From: Vesta saturnalis
Taxonomy: Eukaryota > Arthropoda > Insecta > Coleoptera > Lampyridae
NCBI GenBank assembly: GCA_036346205.1
Contig: JARFJB010000655.1
Span: 2,584,001-2,648,000 of the forward strand
Length of the DNA stretch: 64,000 bases
Direction: 5' to 3'
Part shown: one piece after another, positions 48,147 through 60,165 of the stretch
Numbering within the stretch: position 1 is the first letter of the stretch
How the letters are laid out: each line of letters starts with the position of its first letter
Translations under genes and position numbers: made by a program
The notes under the pieces: generated by a model
What the model saw: the letters and a program-made list of their open reading frames with translations, nothing else
The model's database searches: none
What the model was told of the DNA's origin: nothing

Positions 48147-48868
48147 TCACAATTCTTAAAGTACGAAATACATGCAACAGATGGCAATATTGATGCACTA
48201 ATTTAATTTTTGGGAAAATTGAATAAATAGTTTTCTAAGCATTGGCTGAAAAAGCTATTTGAGGTGCATTTTGGTATTAATTACTTCAATTAATTTAAAG
48301 AAAATGGAGTTTAGCCTGCGATTTATCTCCATACAAACTTCACATATGTAATTGGCATCATACCAATGTAAGATACCCGATATGTCCAGTATCACCGATA
48401 TCAAATTTAAAAGTTAAACTCCGAATTGACTTAGAACCAGGATATTGTAACGGGTGCCTGAGAAATTTCAATTTCGCGCTAAGTTATATGATGTTTTATA
48501 GTTATATGGTATTTAGAATGAGAAATGATTGTTTGTTGTTTATAAGTTATGTACATGTTTCATTAGAAAACATTTAAATTAAACATGGAAATCTGACAAT
48601 GCATAAATGAATTGTAGGAGGGGAATGAGTGTTAAAATGACTTGCAGTTTTAGTAGTTAGTAAGAAAGTAGTTAGCGTTGGTTGACGTTAGCCTAAGGGA
48701 GAGAAGCAAGTGACAAAGTAATAGTCAGGTTGCCCTATAAATTGAGAAAATACAATAAAATTTAGTTAGGATTGTAATAAAGAAGTAAAAAGAATACCGT
48801 CCTTGTTAAAATATAAAAGAATAAAGTGAATAACAGTGCGAATATTGTCAAATTGGTGATAACAATAA
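48147..48868 (+). repeat. segmental repeat D, copy 2
   Basis: High-identity partner of 45633-46351. Beyond 48868 it continues into sequence (AAAAGTGACGTAATC...) absent from copy 1, where element B2 joins instead. It shows the same LTR-like internal layout (48447-48853). Confidence 0.8.
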
Positions 48869-50334
48869 AAGTGACGTAATCATTATAATAATGTGTTTGC
48901 GCGTATAGGAAGTTGTCCAAGATTGTGTTTAAATATTGAGCGATAAATATAAGATACGACAATCGATCCAGTGTAATAAATCATTATATAAAGAGCAATA
49001 ACCAGCAAGTATAACTAGTTAATGTTGAAGCACTGCCGTTTGTACAATTGCGGGGAGTTTGTAGTGAAAACTGGACAATTTAAAGTGATAAGTAAAACTG
49101 ATTAGTAGATCCAGAAAATAATAATCGAATTTATAGGCGTAAATTGGAGATGTATTAATACGTAACAAAGGTCTAAAGATTATTATTTTAAAATATGTAG
49201 TCCGGCTCTGTCTGGTAGCCCCCAGTGCAAGCAACTAGTTATATACAGTTATGATAACGGGGTTTATAGTGTTTATGAGGATGAGATAACAATGAAAATT
49301 AAACTGAAACTAACTAATATTTGCATGGGCTTTCTTAACTAACTATCTATTTACAGTATAATGTTAATTACTGGGGATTGAAATATATTCTAATTACGTG
49401 TAATAACTAGTGGATAATTGGTGGTGTTTAAGAATTATTAAACTCTATGAAAGTAAATATGAATTTTCTCGTTTTGAGTATACTTGGTGCGGGAACGCGT
49501 AAGGAATTGGCAGCTAGGATGCGCCTCGAAGTGGGGCGGAGTTTATAATAAGAATGCGGTATTCAAACCTTCAGGAACGTTTAGTTTCAGGGTTGTTTAG
49601 CAGGTACAGGATAAACCAAACGTTTTAAAGGTACGGTATTATTGAAGAAGGATTACTTCAATAATTCTGGTTTATCGCCTTGCGATCTGGATCGGATGCT
49701 TTGTCAGGATTTCTGATAAGAAGTGAAGTTTTCTTCTTGCCTGGGGACGGCGTAAGACCTTTAGATCTTCGAGACCTTTCGGTATTCAGGACTATTAAAT
49801 AAACAGGATGACAGGAAAACGGAACGTTTTACGTGCGTCGTTATTTAACGAGGTGTTAAATCAGGATTTATGCTATCCTCTAGACATCTCTCGATGAGCG
49901 AGTGGTTAGGAAAGATGTATACTAAGAAGTATGCTCCAGACGAAACTTATTTGAAACTGGTAATTACGTAAGGCGAGATTGAAATGTAATATTCACTGTT
50001 TTACCTAATGTTTTCGTAATTTACGAAACTGGACGACTGAAATGTGGTCTAATTGCGGGCGGCTTGTTGTTTTTGATCTGTCGGTTCCATGTACGTAGAT
50101 TTTAATTTTCCGGTGAAGGCGTGTTCGGGTGCGTTTGTGTAGAATATCGATTAAAAGATTCTGGGCAGAATTCAGGCAAAACCTTTCTGTCCAATGGAGT
50201 AAGTTAAACACTACGTCGCGAATATTCCCATGGCGGCGTCATTTACTGGCGTATGTGTACGGTTGTGTAATTAACTTATGTGCAGGTGACCACAGATTTA
50301 AGCAGCAGTAAACCGTGGTGTATTGAAATAAGTT
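48869..50334. other. CpG-richer block without recognised gene
   Basis: The first ~0.6 kb is AT-rich. From about 49480 the sequence is visibly richer in G, C and CpG than the rest of the window (for example GGTGCGGGAACGCGTAAGG, GGGGACGGCGTAAG, CATGGCGGCGTCAT). It has no open frame with recognisable protein features. It could be the 5' leader of an LTR element whose LTR is in repeat D, or a remnant promoter region. Confidence 0.45.
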
Positions 50335-50459
50335 CAGGCGGACTGGGTCGGATTGATTCAACGAAGAATGAGGATGATCATCCTTAGGCCCTCAAAGAAG
50401 GGCCCAGGGTAACTAGCGCGGGACTGCGCTCTGACTGAGAATGCAGAAGGAATGAGAGC

Positions 50460-50805
50460 GATAGTAGGAAAGAAGGAATGGTCACGTATTGCATTCGCTC
50501 CCTAAGGGGGAGGGCGGGATGTTTGAGCTTTCCAACACGTTTATATTCATGGTGGGATTAAGGATGGGTGTGGTCAGGATAGGATCGGAAGAAACGGAAT
50601 TAGGGTTCTTAGGGGGAAAATACTACCCCAGCATTCGCGTAAGTAGTCGCACATGGCGTGAGTATATGCAGTGACTATGCCGCTACGTGTGTATGAAGAA
50701 AACCCCCGGAAAAAACCTCATACAAGGTAGACGGTAACGGGAATGGAGCCCATTACCTCCTGAATTTTAAGCAGGTTGTATCACCTCTACGCTACTAGCT
50801 CGGTA
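50460..50805 (-). mobile_element. tRNA-derived SINE
   Basis: On the minus strand the head reads GAGCTAGTAGCGTAGAGGTG (50801 downward), containing a pol III A box TAGCGTAGAGG (50794-50784). After 33 nt comes a degenerate B box GGCTCCATTCC (50750-50740). The spacing is that of a tRNA. The body continues past CCGGGGGTTTTCTTCATAC and CACGCCATGTGCGACTAC, a layout seen in arthropod tRNA-SINEs. The 3' limit is uncertain (about 50340-50460). The B box has lost the canonical GGTTCGA form, so transcription is probably weak. Confidence 0.7.
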
Positions 50806-50926
50806 GTGAGAGTAGCGCGTCTTGCGGTTTTACTGCAAATGTCGGAAGGCGGAGCGGCCTCTGGCGGTAATTCTAATGCAGAGATAGGTTCTTAGACGAC
50901 GACTCTGAGGAACTCTCAACGTCGGA

Positions 50927-50928
<2 letters not shown>

Positions 50929-50975
<47 letters not shown>
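50929..50975. repeat. (TA)n microsatellite
   Basis: TA tract of about 47 bp. It closes the CpG-rich block on the right, as the tract at 48077 does on the left. Confidence 0.97.
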
Positions 50976-50978
<3 letters not shown>

Positions 50979-53220
50979 CAGGTTAATTAAGAAATAGTTG
51001 TAAGGATGCTGGCTCTTAGCTGAGATCGTTATGGCTGTACCAAACGAGATTCTTCGTAAGGTCCCTTGCAGTCAATCCAACTCAGCAATCCAGTTGTGTA
51101 AACACGAAATTACGTAAGCCTTTGAAATTTGAAAATAATTTAAAATCTCAAATAACAGCGTACATAATTACAAACGATCTAAGATAAAGTGAAACTTTTA
51201 ACAACAAATCCTGAAATTCTAAAACAACGAAACTATACGATCTTTCAGACCAACTTAGAAAAATTATTCGAAAAGAACTAAAGTAAACTAAAATCTTTGC
51301 GAAATTGCGTTCATTCAGTATTGAAATAATTTTGGTTTAGGTAACTGAAGCAGCAACGTTGTGCTGTAACAGAAAATTAGTAGTTACCTTTAGTCAAATA
51401 AATCGATATCTTATTTACAGTACAGTACATTTGAGTAAGTTCTTTGTTTAAGTTGGATTTAACTGGTGCTCTAGATAATACGTATTATAAGGTTTGGAAA
51501 CCTTCGAAATATTGTAGACCCTTAGTTCAAGAAGTTGAATCGAGATTCTGGAGCCCTTGCGATCATAACCGTCCACTTGGGTGGCAACTCCGGCTTACAA
51601 CTCAGACTGGCATGCCTCAGCCAGATCATTTAATTACAACTTAGTGCTAAGAAAACTCGTTATAAATTATAAAATCTTAGCATATTATTTGAGGTGCTTC
51701 CTCCAGTCCTATCATTTTCACTTCCTCTTCTTCTTATTTCCATAACTGTCTATACCTATTTACCTCTTCATTTTTTTCCTGCATCCGGTATCATTTTATT
51801 GAATCCACTCAGATGTCGTCGTTCTCGATCTAGAGAATTAGAGCGTGGCCAGTAGGGCGTGACCCAAATGGTGCGGTTGATAGAGCACAAGGATAATAAG
51901 GAACAAGACTACCTAGGCGCGAGCCTGACGTAGCGCAGGCCAAATGACACCAAACAAAAAGGATACGAAATATGTATTTTATTTGATAAGTGTAACTATA
52001 GATAATGCAAATTGAACTTGTGATACTAAAAAAAAAATTTGCTTAGTTATTTTTAGAGAATTTTTCAAAAAAATTTGGATTATTTTATTACTATTGCTTT
52101 TTTTGGTCGTCCGTCTGTTTTTGTAATACTTCCAAACCGTTTAAGATATCAAAACATGTTCTTTTCTTGTATCGAGTCTATAATTTTATAACATCTTTGT
52201 GTACATAGTCAGAAAATCTTATTCTTTCTGTCATAAAAGCAACGAATGTCCAGTTCGGTTTTCTTATTACATACACACTTTGACTATCTATTAAAGCCTT
52301 TCTTGTGAAGGAACAGGATAAAAACTTTGAACGTGAGGCTGTGAGACTCGATCACTTTTGAGTGCGGTTAAAATTTCTAATTTTAATTACACACTGTTTA
52401 CACAATTTAAAGCGAAAACCTAAGAGTCGTGTGTCTGTGTACAATATAACTGGGTCTTTAGACCACGTATTCAATTTTGGTTTTTGCTCTACAATAGCCA
52501 GCAACGGGTGTTACCCTGCTGCCACCCAATGACGTTCACTAGTTTTAGTAGACCAACCTATTTCTGTTTATAGTTTTTCAAAGCCGTTCACGATTATTTT
52601 TCCCTTAAATGCTAGCAGTGCATCAGAAAACTGCACAAATGTCTAAACTCTTAATCTCTAGCTCTCGACTTCTTCAAAAATCGCTATGTTCATTTTCAAA
52701 CACCCTATCAATATCTTTTCTAAAGAATCATTCAAACGCTTCATACGGTAAGTACGAAAGATTTGCGTGCTTCCGAAACCCAGTCACTACTCACCAATTT
52801 CTCAAGAAGTGACACTAGAACATAAACTACCCTGCAACAACGTTATTCCATTAATTTTTCCTATATTTAAAAACCACACTTATTCCACTCGCTATATCGT
52901 CTATACGTCGCTAACTATTATTTTTTGTCTGCATAAAATTTCAAACTTAATGGCGCCATGTTTACTTTTCCCTGCAATAGTATACTATATACAATCTCAC
53001 GCAACTGAGTACGACGAGTGATTAATTCTTGATTACGCAATTTCTTCTTAATTAAAGGATGGAACAAATCAAATGACATTAGGAGCACCGAATTTATACT
53101 AAAATAAAAAAAAATATGAAAATGTAAACTTTCACCATTATTATAAATAATTAAAATACTTAACTTTTGGGTTTTTGAATGGTGCATTTTTTATATTTGT
53201 GTGGGAGAGGGAGATATAGT
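50976..53220. other. no recognised gene
   Basis: No convincing coding sequence is seen. At about 51890-51770 the minus strand gives a weak RTIWVTPYWPRS reading that faintly recalls a PIF/Harbinger or MADF N-terminus, but it is too short to call. Confidence 0.4.
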
Positions 53221-54060
53221 TTACTGATATTGGCCAAGTTGATTAATGTTGTCAAAGCTTATTTATTTTGAAAAAATTCCTGTACCTTAAAAATATTAAT
53301 TGATCTTGATAAAGTTTACTAGCAAAAATTTACAGAGGCTGGTTTCGATAAGTCTATTAACCTCGACCTACAGTGCATTGACCCTTACCTTGCAGTGGTC
53401 CAAAAATCATTCCTATCTAATCTTCCTACCCTATAAAGTAATTCCCATTAAAAATTACGTCCTAGTTCTTTCCGCAACCGTTTTATATACAAATCATATC
53501 GGTTGCACACGCCTTCTCCCACTCCCAGCCAGTCTCTATAAGTACCCGACCACCCGCATCCTAACGAATTTCACTCCGGTTCTTTCACTCAACCGTACCA
53601 ATTAATGTCCTTAACTTCATCATTGATCTTGACAAAGTTCATTGATCTGGTCAAAAGTCATTAGTCTGGACAAGATTTATAATCTTGATTTACCACCTTT
53701 GTTAAGAGAGACATTGATTCAGTTAAATGATGTTAGGAACGTTCAGTGATCCTGAAACTTTACTGATCGAAGTTTCGTACTTCGATTAAGTTAATTCATT
53801 TTGACAAAATTTGTTGACCTTGATGGGGTTTATTGTTCTTGACAAATTTCATTCTCTTTGACATTAATAAAGCTTATTAACATTGACAAACTTGATTCTT
53901 TATACATTGACCTTGATGTACTGATGTTGGCGGGCTTTCTTGATTTTAACAAAGTTTATTTTGACAGAGATCTTTGATTTGATTTTAACTTGATACCATT
54001 GCTTGAATACCATTAATTGAGGCAAATTTTTGTGATCTCGACCTTGGCAAAGCACATGGA
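53221..54060 (+). repeat. degenerate ~20-bp minisatellite (TTGACAAAGTTYATTGATC)
   Basis: Variants of one ~20-bp unit recur from 53221 and densely from 53612 to 54060, for example CATTGATCTTGACAAAGTTC, CATTGATCTGGTCAAAAGTC, CATTTTGACAAAATTTGTTGA and TTATTGTTCTTGACAAATTTC. A pyrimidine-rich unrelated stretch (about 53330-53605) interrupts it. Frames across it show no protein features. Confidence 0.75.
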
Positions 54061-54848
54061 CTTGGAACTATCTCTCTCTCGCGTAAATTCCCTGTTAGGC
54101 CTAAAACTAATAGGTGTATAATTTTTAACTCTTTTCGGCTTCCACTATTGTTTCAGTTATTATAACAAACTCCACTTACATCTTCCACATAATCATTTTC
54201 AGTGGTTCCGAAAAGTTTTGAAGCATTTAAAGGTATGATTTGCATATACGTAAAGCAAATATAATACGTTACCTACTCACCACATTGAAATCAGATGTTA
54301 CAAAAGAAAACTTTACATCAGAGTAAAGCTCGTTGAAAATGTAGTTTATTATAATCCTTGGATTATATCCCAATTTAATTTGGGTTGGTCAATTAATATT
54401 AAACGTGTCCTTCAATTAACCAGATGTTTTAGAAACTCTTATCCGAATTTTCAGTTCTATTTATTACTGCTAGATGGCGTAGTTATAAAATTTTACTTAA
54501 AGACCAAAAATTTATTAAGCAAGAATTTGTTTTATTTTTGGTCGAAAAAAAATTTTATGTAAATGAATGAAATGATCTGTAACAAATAATATATAGAGAG
54601 TTGGTATTATTCCACCCAAATAACACGAGAGTAATTCAGTTTAATTTGAATTCAACTGTGCGCGGCGTTGAAGATAACTGCAGTTTTCTTCTTTATTGAT
54701 TTAAAGAAAAAGTAAACTCGATTATGAGTAAGTTTTTAGATCAAAAGAAATATTAATACTTACACTTCACAGTGAATCACCATGGTTTTGAAGTGCTTTT
54801 AATGATTCATGAAAATTTGAATAATGTGGTGAGTATTGTGCAGTCATA
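54061..54848. other. no recognised gene
   Basis: AT-rich, nothing specific seen. Confidence 0.45.

Positions 54849-54895
<47 letters not shown>
54849..54895. repeat. (TA)n microsatellite
   Basis: TA tract of about 46 bp in otherwise AT-rich sequence. Confidence 0.97.
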
Positions 54896-54898
<3 letters not shown>

Positions 54899-56990
54899 AA
54901 CAATTGATAATAATTTTCTTTTTGTTACATGAAGTTTATGAAAAAGGGAGAGGAAGAAGAGTGGATTAAACGGCACGATAATGAATGGAATGTAAATGCA
55001 CGTGGTAGGTAGTAAGAGGTACTAATATATAAGATTATTATAAAGACGAAGAATTAATTAATGAAGAAATGTAAATGATAAGTAAGTCGAATTAACGATC
55101 ATACCTGTTCCTAGATGGTTTGATGACTAAAGGTGGCAGCGACCGGACCCTATGTAGGTCTTTTTTTCTTGATTTTCTAAACAGCGACTGCAGACCGAGA
55201 AGATACCAACGGCTATAATGTATGACGAATTTGACGATGAATCAATACGACAACAACAAGAGATGAATATTAAGATTTTGAGCTCTACCGAAGCAGGCTA
55301 AAAGGAAATATCATCTGTAGCGAATAAATTCTATAGTGGTTTAACTACTTACGAACAGTTGAGTCCCTTTTTCTCGTGTAAGTTTATTTAACGTAATTCA
55401 AAGAACATTCTTTGTATAAATCCGCTTATGTTTAGCGTAGCTCTTCTTAACCAAAGCGAAAAGCTTAACCAACGAGAAATAAAAAATCCTTTCTACAAAA
55501 GGAAGCTCGAAACATCTAATGATCTGAATACCTCAAGGTTGGACAAAGAATTGCCCTTGAAAATGGCTGAAGTGCCTTATCAAAAATTTCGGAGGAATAT
55601 CAAGGAAAATAGATTAGAATTTATTTTATTTTTATACCGGTAGTGACACCTACCATTTTTAACCAAAATTTTAAAAAAAGAAACTTACTCTATTATTATT
55701 TACAAGCTAGAATTTTAGCAAATTGTATTGAAAAGATGGAATGTATGAAGAGGACAATAAAAAAATGTACGAATGGATTAATTAAAATTATATATATTGA
55801 ACGAAAGAAATATTGCACATTATGAGTGGATGTGAATGAATGAATAAATTAAAAAATTAACCTGTAATTTAGTTTAAATTGTAAATTAATTTATAATTCA
55901 CAGGTAAAGTTACTAAATAAACTGTAAAACAGAAAATATTCTATTCAACCACCATTGAACTGTAAAAAAGTATGTAATTATGTCATTACGTTAAATTAAA
56001 TACCTAAAAAGAATGATATGTGAATCAATGGCGTAATATAAGGAATGAAATTGTTATGTACGTTACACATTTTACTGTAAAATTATGGATGTGGAGTAAA
56101 ATACTGTAAATCAAATTGCGTACGTGGCAGAAGGTATAGAAAATTCGCATCAATCTAAGAAAACATTGCAGATGATGGTAGAAAACATATTATTCCATTT
56201 GAAAAATTTTGGTTATACTGCTTTGGATATTGGATAATTCGCTTTTAACTCGCTTAAACATGTTTTAAGTGGTAGATAACTTGTAAAATGTTAAGTTAAT
56301 GGTGTATGAAATGCTTCTCATAAAAAGTTACAAGTAGTGGATTTTACATAAAAGAGCAAGCCGAGTTACTGAAACATTGGATGAAGTACTCAACCATGTT
56401 TATATTATTATCACTCGGTAAAAAATTAAATGGTCAAATAAACGAGTATTAATATACATTTTAATAGTACAGAAGAAGGCACACCATTTAAAAGCTTTTA
56501 AATGCCCAAAAAGTAATTTAATAAAACACGTGCTTAAACCTTCATCATGTACAACATTTATTGCACGCGTTCTGAATTACTTACCATATACTTAGTTGTA
56601 TTAAAACTAAGGTGTAATCATTTCTCTAAAATATACCAGCTGAAAAGGTAGACAAATGATATAAGGGCGATAGTAAAGATCTGTATTGCATTTTTAAAGT
56701 AAAATGCGAATCACGTACTCTAAGATATAAAGAACCAATGTAACTGCACTGAATTTAAATTTTTATAGGACTCTAAAAGATTTAATCAGATTTAAAAGAA
56801 ATGTACATAAAATACAAAGATTGATAAATGTTGCAAAAAATCGTCATCATTTTTTACTTTAGTTAAATTTATTTTGGATGTATTGATGCAATTAATACTA
56901 CTAGCGAATTAATTGCGCCATCTATTCACCCTTGCGTAAGAATAACAATCTTATTTCTTTAATGTTGTTTTCATTTTATAATATTTGTTA
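54896..56990. other. AT-rich sequence with no recognised gene
   Basis: Open frames at 55428-55643 and 55643-55825 overlap by one base and are Lys/Asn/Leu-rich. They have no motif and read as AT-biased chance frames. Confidence 0.4.
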
Positions 56991-58025
56991 ATGTGTGGAG
57001 TTAGTGCTCAGGTGTTTTGTTTGGTGAAGTGATGCACCGGCTGCTAGGATCGCCACATTAAATGGTGTGTCAAAGTGGAAAAATACACCACTTTCGATAT
57101 GCGTGAATTGGTTAATGAAACCACTAGCAGCACGCCCTGGTTAGCGCTTCGTTGTGTTCCCTTTAGTGCTTTATCTTACTCAAGCAGGACCGACTATTTC
57201 TAAGCAAACGACATCTGCTTGTGCAGCACTGACCTACTGCTTTTATTAGAAGCACTTTGTTAGTGCCTTATAGCTTGAAAAAAATGGTATCCCTTCGTAC
57301 AATAATCAATGATAGCTCTAGCACACATAGTGCTTTGTTGGTGCCACTTTGCGCTTTAAATATTGCACCCGTGCTACTCACGGTCTTTTTCCTACTCACT
57401 CGAAGCGTTAATTCATAAAGTACATGAAGCGCATAAAGTAAGCTTTGTAAAGGAAGAGTCCCTATTTGGTAAACGGACAGTTTTTGGCGATGAAATGCGT
57501 AATGTACTAATAGGTACAAAGCACTAAAAATTGGCTCTGATCCTATCGTTAATGCTTTTAATTAGTGCTTGGTTTGTACCTCTTAATATTTTATAGAAGT
57601 GTAATCTATCAGACTTACGTTTAATTATACAATTAATTTTCTTTACTTCACCACAGTGTTTTCTCTAGTTGCGAAGTGGATGTCAGTTCTTTTATACCTT
57701 AGTTAGCTTTCCTGCATATTAACTTATAAAATTGTTTTTAGATGTATTGGCGTACGCCTTTTACAATTCTGTATAATTCATTGAACTGTTATCTTACTAT
57801 AACCAAAATCTAACTAGAACCCCAAATTAATAGACAGCGATGAACAGAATGCTTGTTCCGGAAATCTGTGCGGTTTCTGGATAAAAGGCGTTTAAGTGTT
57901 TCCCTCCTAATCCTCTCCACTAACATTTTTACCATCTTTGCTTCTTTACGAAAAGTGGTTAATTACTTTATAAAAAAGATATAACAATCGCAAAGGCCCC
58001 TTAGAAGCGCTAACTGTGTCAGACA
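56991..58025. repeat. second field of AGTGC / AAGCGCTAAC-type repeats
   Basis: Words related to those at 6.8-7.7 kb recur: TTAGCGCTTCG (57141), TTTTATTAGAAGCACTTTGT (57240), TTAGTGCC (57260), ATCGTTAATGCTTTT (57543, minus-strand AAAAGCATTAACGAT), TTAGTGCTTGG (57562) and GAAGCGCTAACTGTG (58003). No gene is recognised. Confidence 0.45.
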
Positions 58026-58905
58026 TCGTGTAGCTTCTAACGAGAGATAAAAAAAACAATTAAAGTAGGTTGTGAAATTTAATTATTTTGAATTGGTACA
58101 TGCATTTTTTTTTTCTTTCAGTTTCAATTTTAGGTCATAAACTTTGTTTACAATAAAAATGTCAAATTACAAATGGTATAAATGTCATTCTGTGAATGTA
58201 CCAATACAAAATAATTAAAATTAACAGCATACACTAATTGTTTTTTTTTTAATCTCTCGATAGAATTACGATCTTGGGGAAGTGCGTCTTGTAGTTACCT
58301 AGCTCGTTTATCCAACTTGCAATTATTAAAAGCTATGAATGGAAGAACGCAAACCTTTAGATCTATCATCTGCAATAGAAGGCTTGTGCAACCTGACACG
58401 GATGTTACAAGCACTACTCAAGTCCTGTAAATTATAAATTTCTTATTTCTATGGCTTGTAAAGCTTTAGCTACGTTAAATAGACAGTGCGAGTCTAATAT
58501 GACTAGCTATAGGTATCCTGAATCATGCGCCTTATGAGTAGAGCTTTAGATAATTTGAAGGGATAAGCTTTATTTATTTTCTAGTTGGCTGCAGCGATTT
58601 GGGTACAAATGTACCCTGCGACCAAGAGGTAAAGATTTAATTTAGGATTAACAAAAACATCTCACGGACTCTCGATAATGTTATTTAAATAACTTGTCTA
58701 AAATAATAAATCTACATAAAGTTTCTTCAAAAACACTTATCAGCTTTGTTTTAGGTTCCAAATGTCCAAAAATTTGTTTGAGTAGATGACATAAAGTTTT
58801 ACTATAATTACCAAACAAAGATAACATTATGCACAATAAAATTTAATTAAATAAGTTTATTGTTACGAATACATAGTTGTAGTTGTCTAAATCTTCTACA
58901 CCTTT
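58026..58905. other. no recognised gene
   Basis: AT-rich. A short inverted pair occurs at about 58078-58215 (TTTAATTATTTTGAATTGGTA / TACCAATACAAAATAATTAAA with a matching interior). This could be a small foldback MITE of about 140 bp. Confidence 0.45.
58070..58220. mobile_element. small foldback MITE candidate
   Basis: The ends TTTAATTATTTTGAATTGGT (about 58078-58097) and ACCAATACAAAATAATTAAA (about 58199-58218) are mutually inverted with one mismatch. The inner words ACATGCATT / AATGTCATT and AAACTTTGTTTACA are partly paired too. No coding capacity. Confidence 0.5.
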
Positions 58906-59005
58906 CCAAATATGTAAAGAGTACAGAGAGTTTCTATAATGATATCTTATAAAACTATCTATCTCCAAATCTGTAAAGAGTACAGCAAGTTTCTATAATG
59001 ATAGT
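58906..59005 (+). repeat. two-copy direct repeat, ~59-bp period
   Basis: CCAAATATGTAAAGAGTACA followed by GAGAGTTTCTATAATGATA (58906) recurs as CCAAATCTGTAAAGAGTACA followed by GCAAGTTTCTATAATGATA (58965). Confidence 0.85.
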
Positions 59006-59689
59006 CTTCATACAAAGTTTCAGAGTCACTGCGACCTTGTCCAAGACGCAAAAAACCAACCAAAAATGTATTTTATACGTCATATTGGCCATTTTTATTT
59101 TTTGGTATTATCGTAATGGTAAAATAAAACCATCTTTATTCCACTAGAAACATAAAATAATTTCTATTACTTTTAAAATAAGAATCGAATTTCGTATTCA
59201 AGTTGTGCTGCTTTTTCGAGTTATTTGGTGGATATTCTAGCATAAAGCATTACAACCGTCATGTTATTTGCACGTTATCATAAATTTAAGAACATGTTCG
59301 TAATACAAACCTGAATATCCTTGGTTAACAGCTGTACCGAATTTCTTTGACACATGATTGTTTGGCCTACCTGAAGATTGTGTGAAAGTTCTATTTAAAC
59401 TATTATTGACTCATTGCATTAAATATTGTCAGCCCGTTATTTACTTTTTAAACAAATTGCGTGTTTAGTTAATTAAAGTCTGAAGGAAACTTAAATTATT
59501 TCATGATTATAAAGGGAATCATTTCAAAAAACAAAAAATAAATAAATTGTGTAAGTCTTTTCAAAAAAGTTTCCCAGCCTCCATTATTTGAGTCAATTCA
59601 ATAAAAAGAGAGATAGATTTATGAAATTTTTATTCTACTTTCTTTGTATGTGTGGTTTGCTTGCAAATGTTTATTGAAATAAAAAGCTT
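59006..59689. other. no recognised gene
   Basis: AT-rich, nothing specific seen. Confidence 0.45.
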
Positions 59690-59691
59690 TC

Positions 59692-59785
59692 CTGTTACTG
59701 GATTCGAACCCGTTTCTATATTTTTACTTAAAATATATTAACACAAATATGCACAAACCTACCAGCTAACTGACCTGGAAAACCA
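59692..59785 (-). other. tRNA-like SINE head or tRNA pseudogene
   Basis: On the minus strand a perfect pol III B box GGTTCGAATCC (59710-59700) lies downstream of an A-box-like TAGCTGGTAGG (59768-59758). The spacing is about 47 nt, longer than in most tRNAs. The T stem pairs poorly, so this is not an intact tRNA. A SINE head is the most likely reading. Confidence 0.4.
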
Positions 59786-59989
59786 GCTGTTTTTCGTGAC
59801 TGGTATCTAATGGTAGCCAACATCACTAATCAAATTTACGTTCATTGTGAAATATCATTTAAAAAATAATTAAAATATTAATATAATTTATTAAATCGAA
59901 TTATTGTGTATTCCAAATTAACGTATTGTACACTTTCGTAGAGACTGATTCGTCTTACGCATATTATCTTCGTTCACCTAAATTTTGAC

Positions 59990-60165
59990 GTTATTTGTAT
60001 TAATTCGTAACCCCCCGTACCAATTTTCACGAAATGTCACCGAGATCAAAATATTTTGATCAGGACTATTCGTATCAAGTTTTAGTGCAAACGAATTTCA
60101 AATTTGTCTGTAATCGTCTTTCACGTTTTTGAGATATTACAAGCACACACACCCACAGACACTCG
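59990..60165 (+). repeat. microsatellite-associated repeat P, copy 1
   Basis: The right ~75 bp (AAATTTGTCTGTAATCG, TTTCACGTTTTTGAGATATT, ACAAGCACACAC, CCCACAGACAC) recurs at about 63880-63955. In both copies it runs straight into CA/GACACA-rich sequence on its right. Confidence 0.7.

Noticed and set aside
51770..51890. PIF/Harbinger or MADF N-terminal fragment on the minus strand
   Set aside because: Only a short WVTPYW-type reading with no second motif. The similarity is too weak.
55428..55825. Two adjoining small open frames
   Set aside because: Lys/Asn/Leu-rich composition as expected from AT bias, with no motif and no splice or promoter context.
59692..59785. Functional tRNA gene
   Set aside because: The B box is perfect, but the A box has a mismatch, the loop between is too long and the T stem does not pair. 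It was kept only as a SINE or pseudogene candidate.
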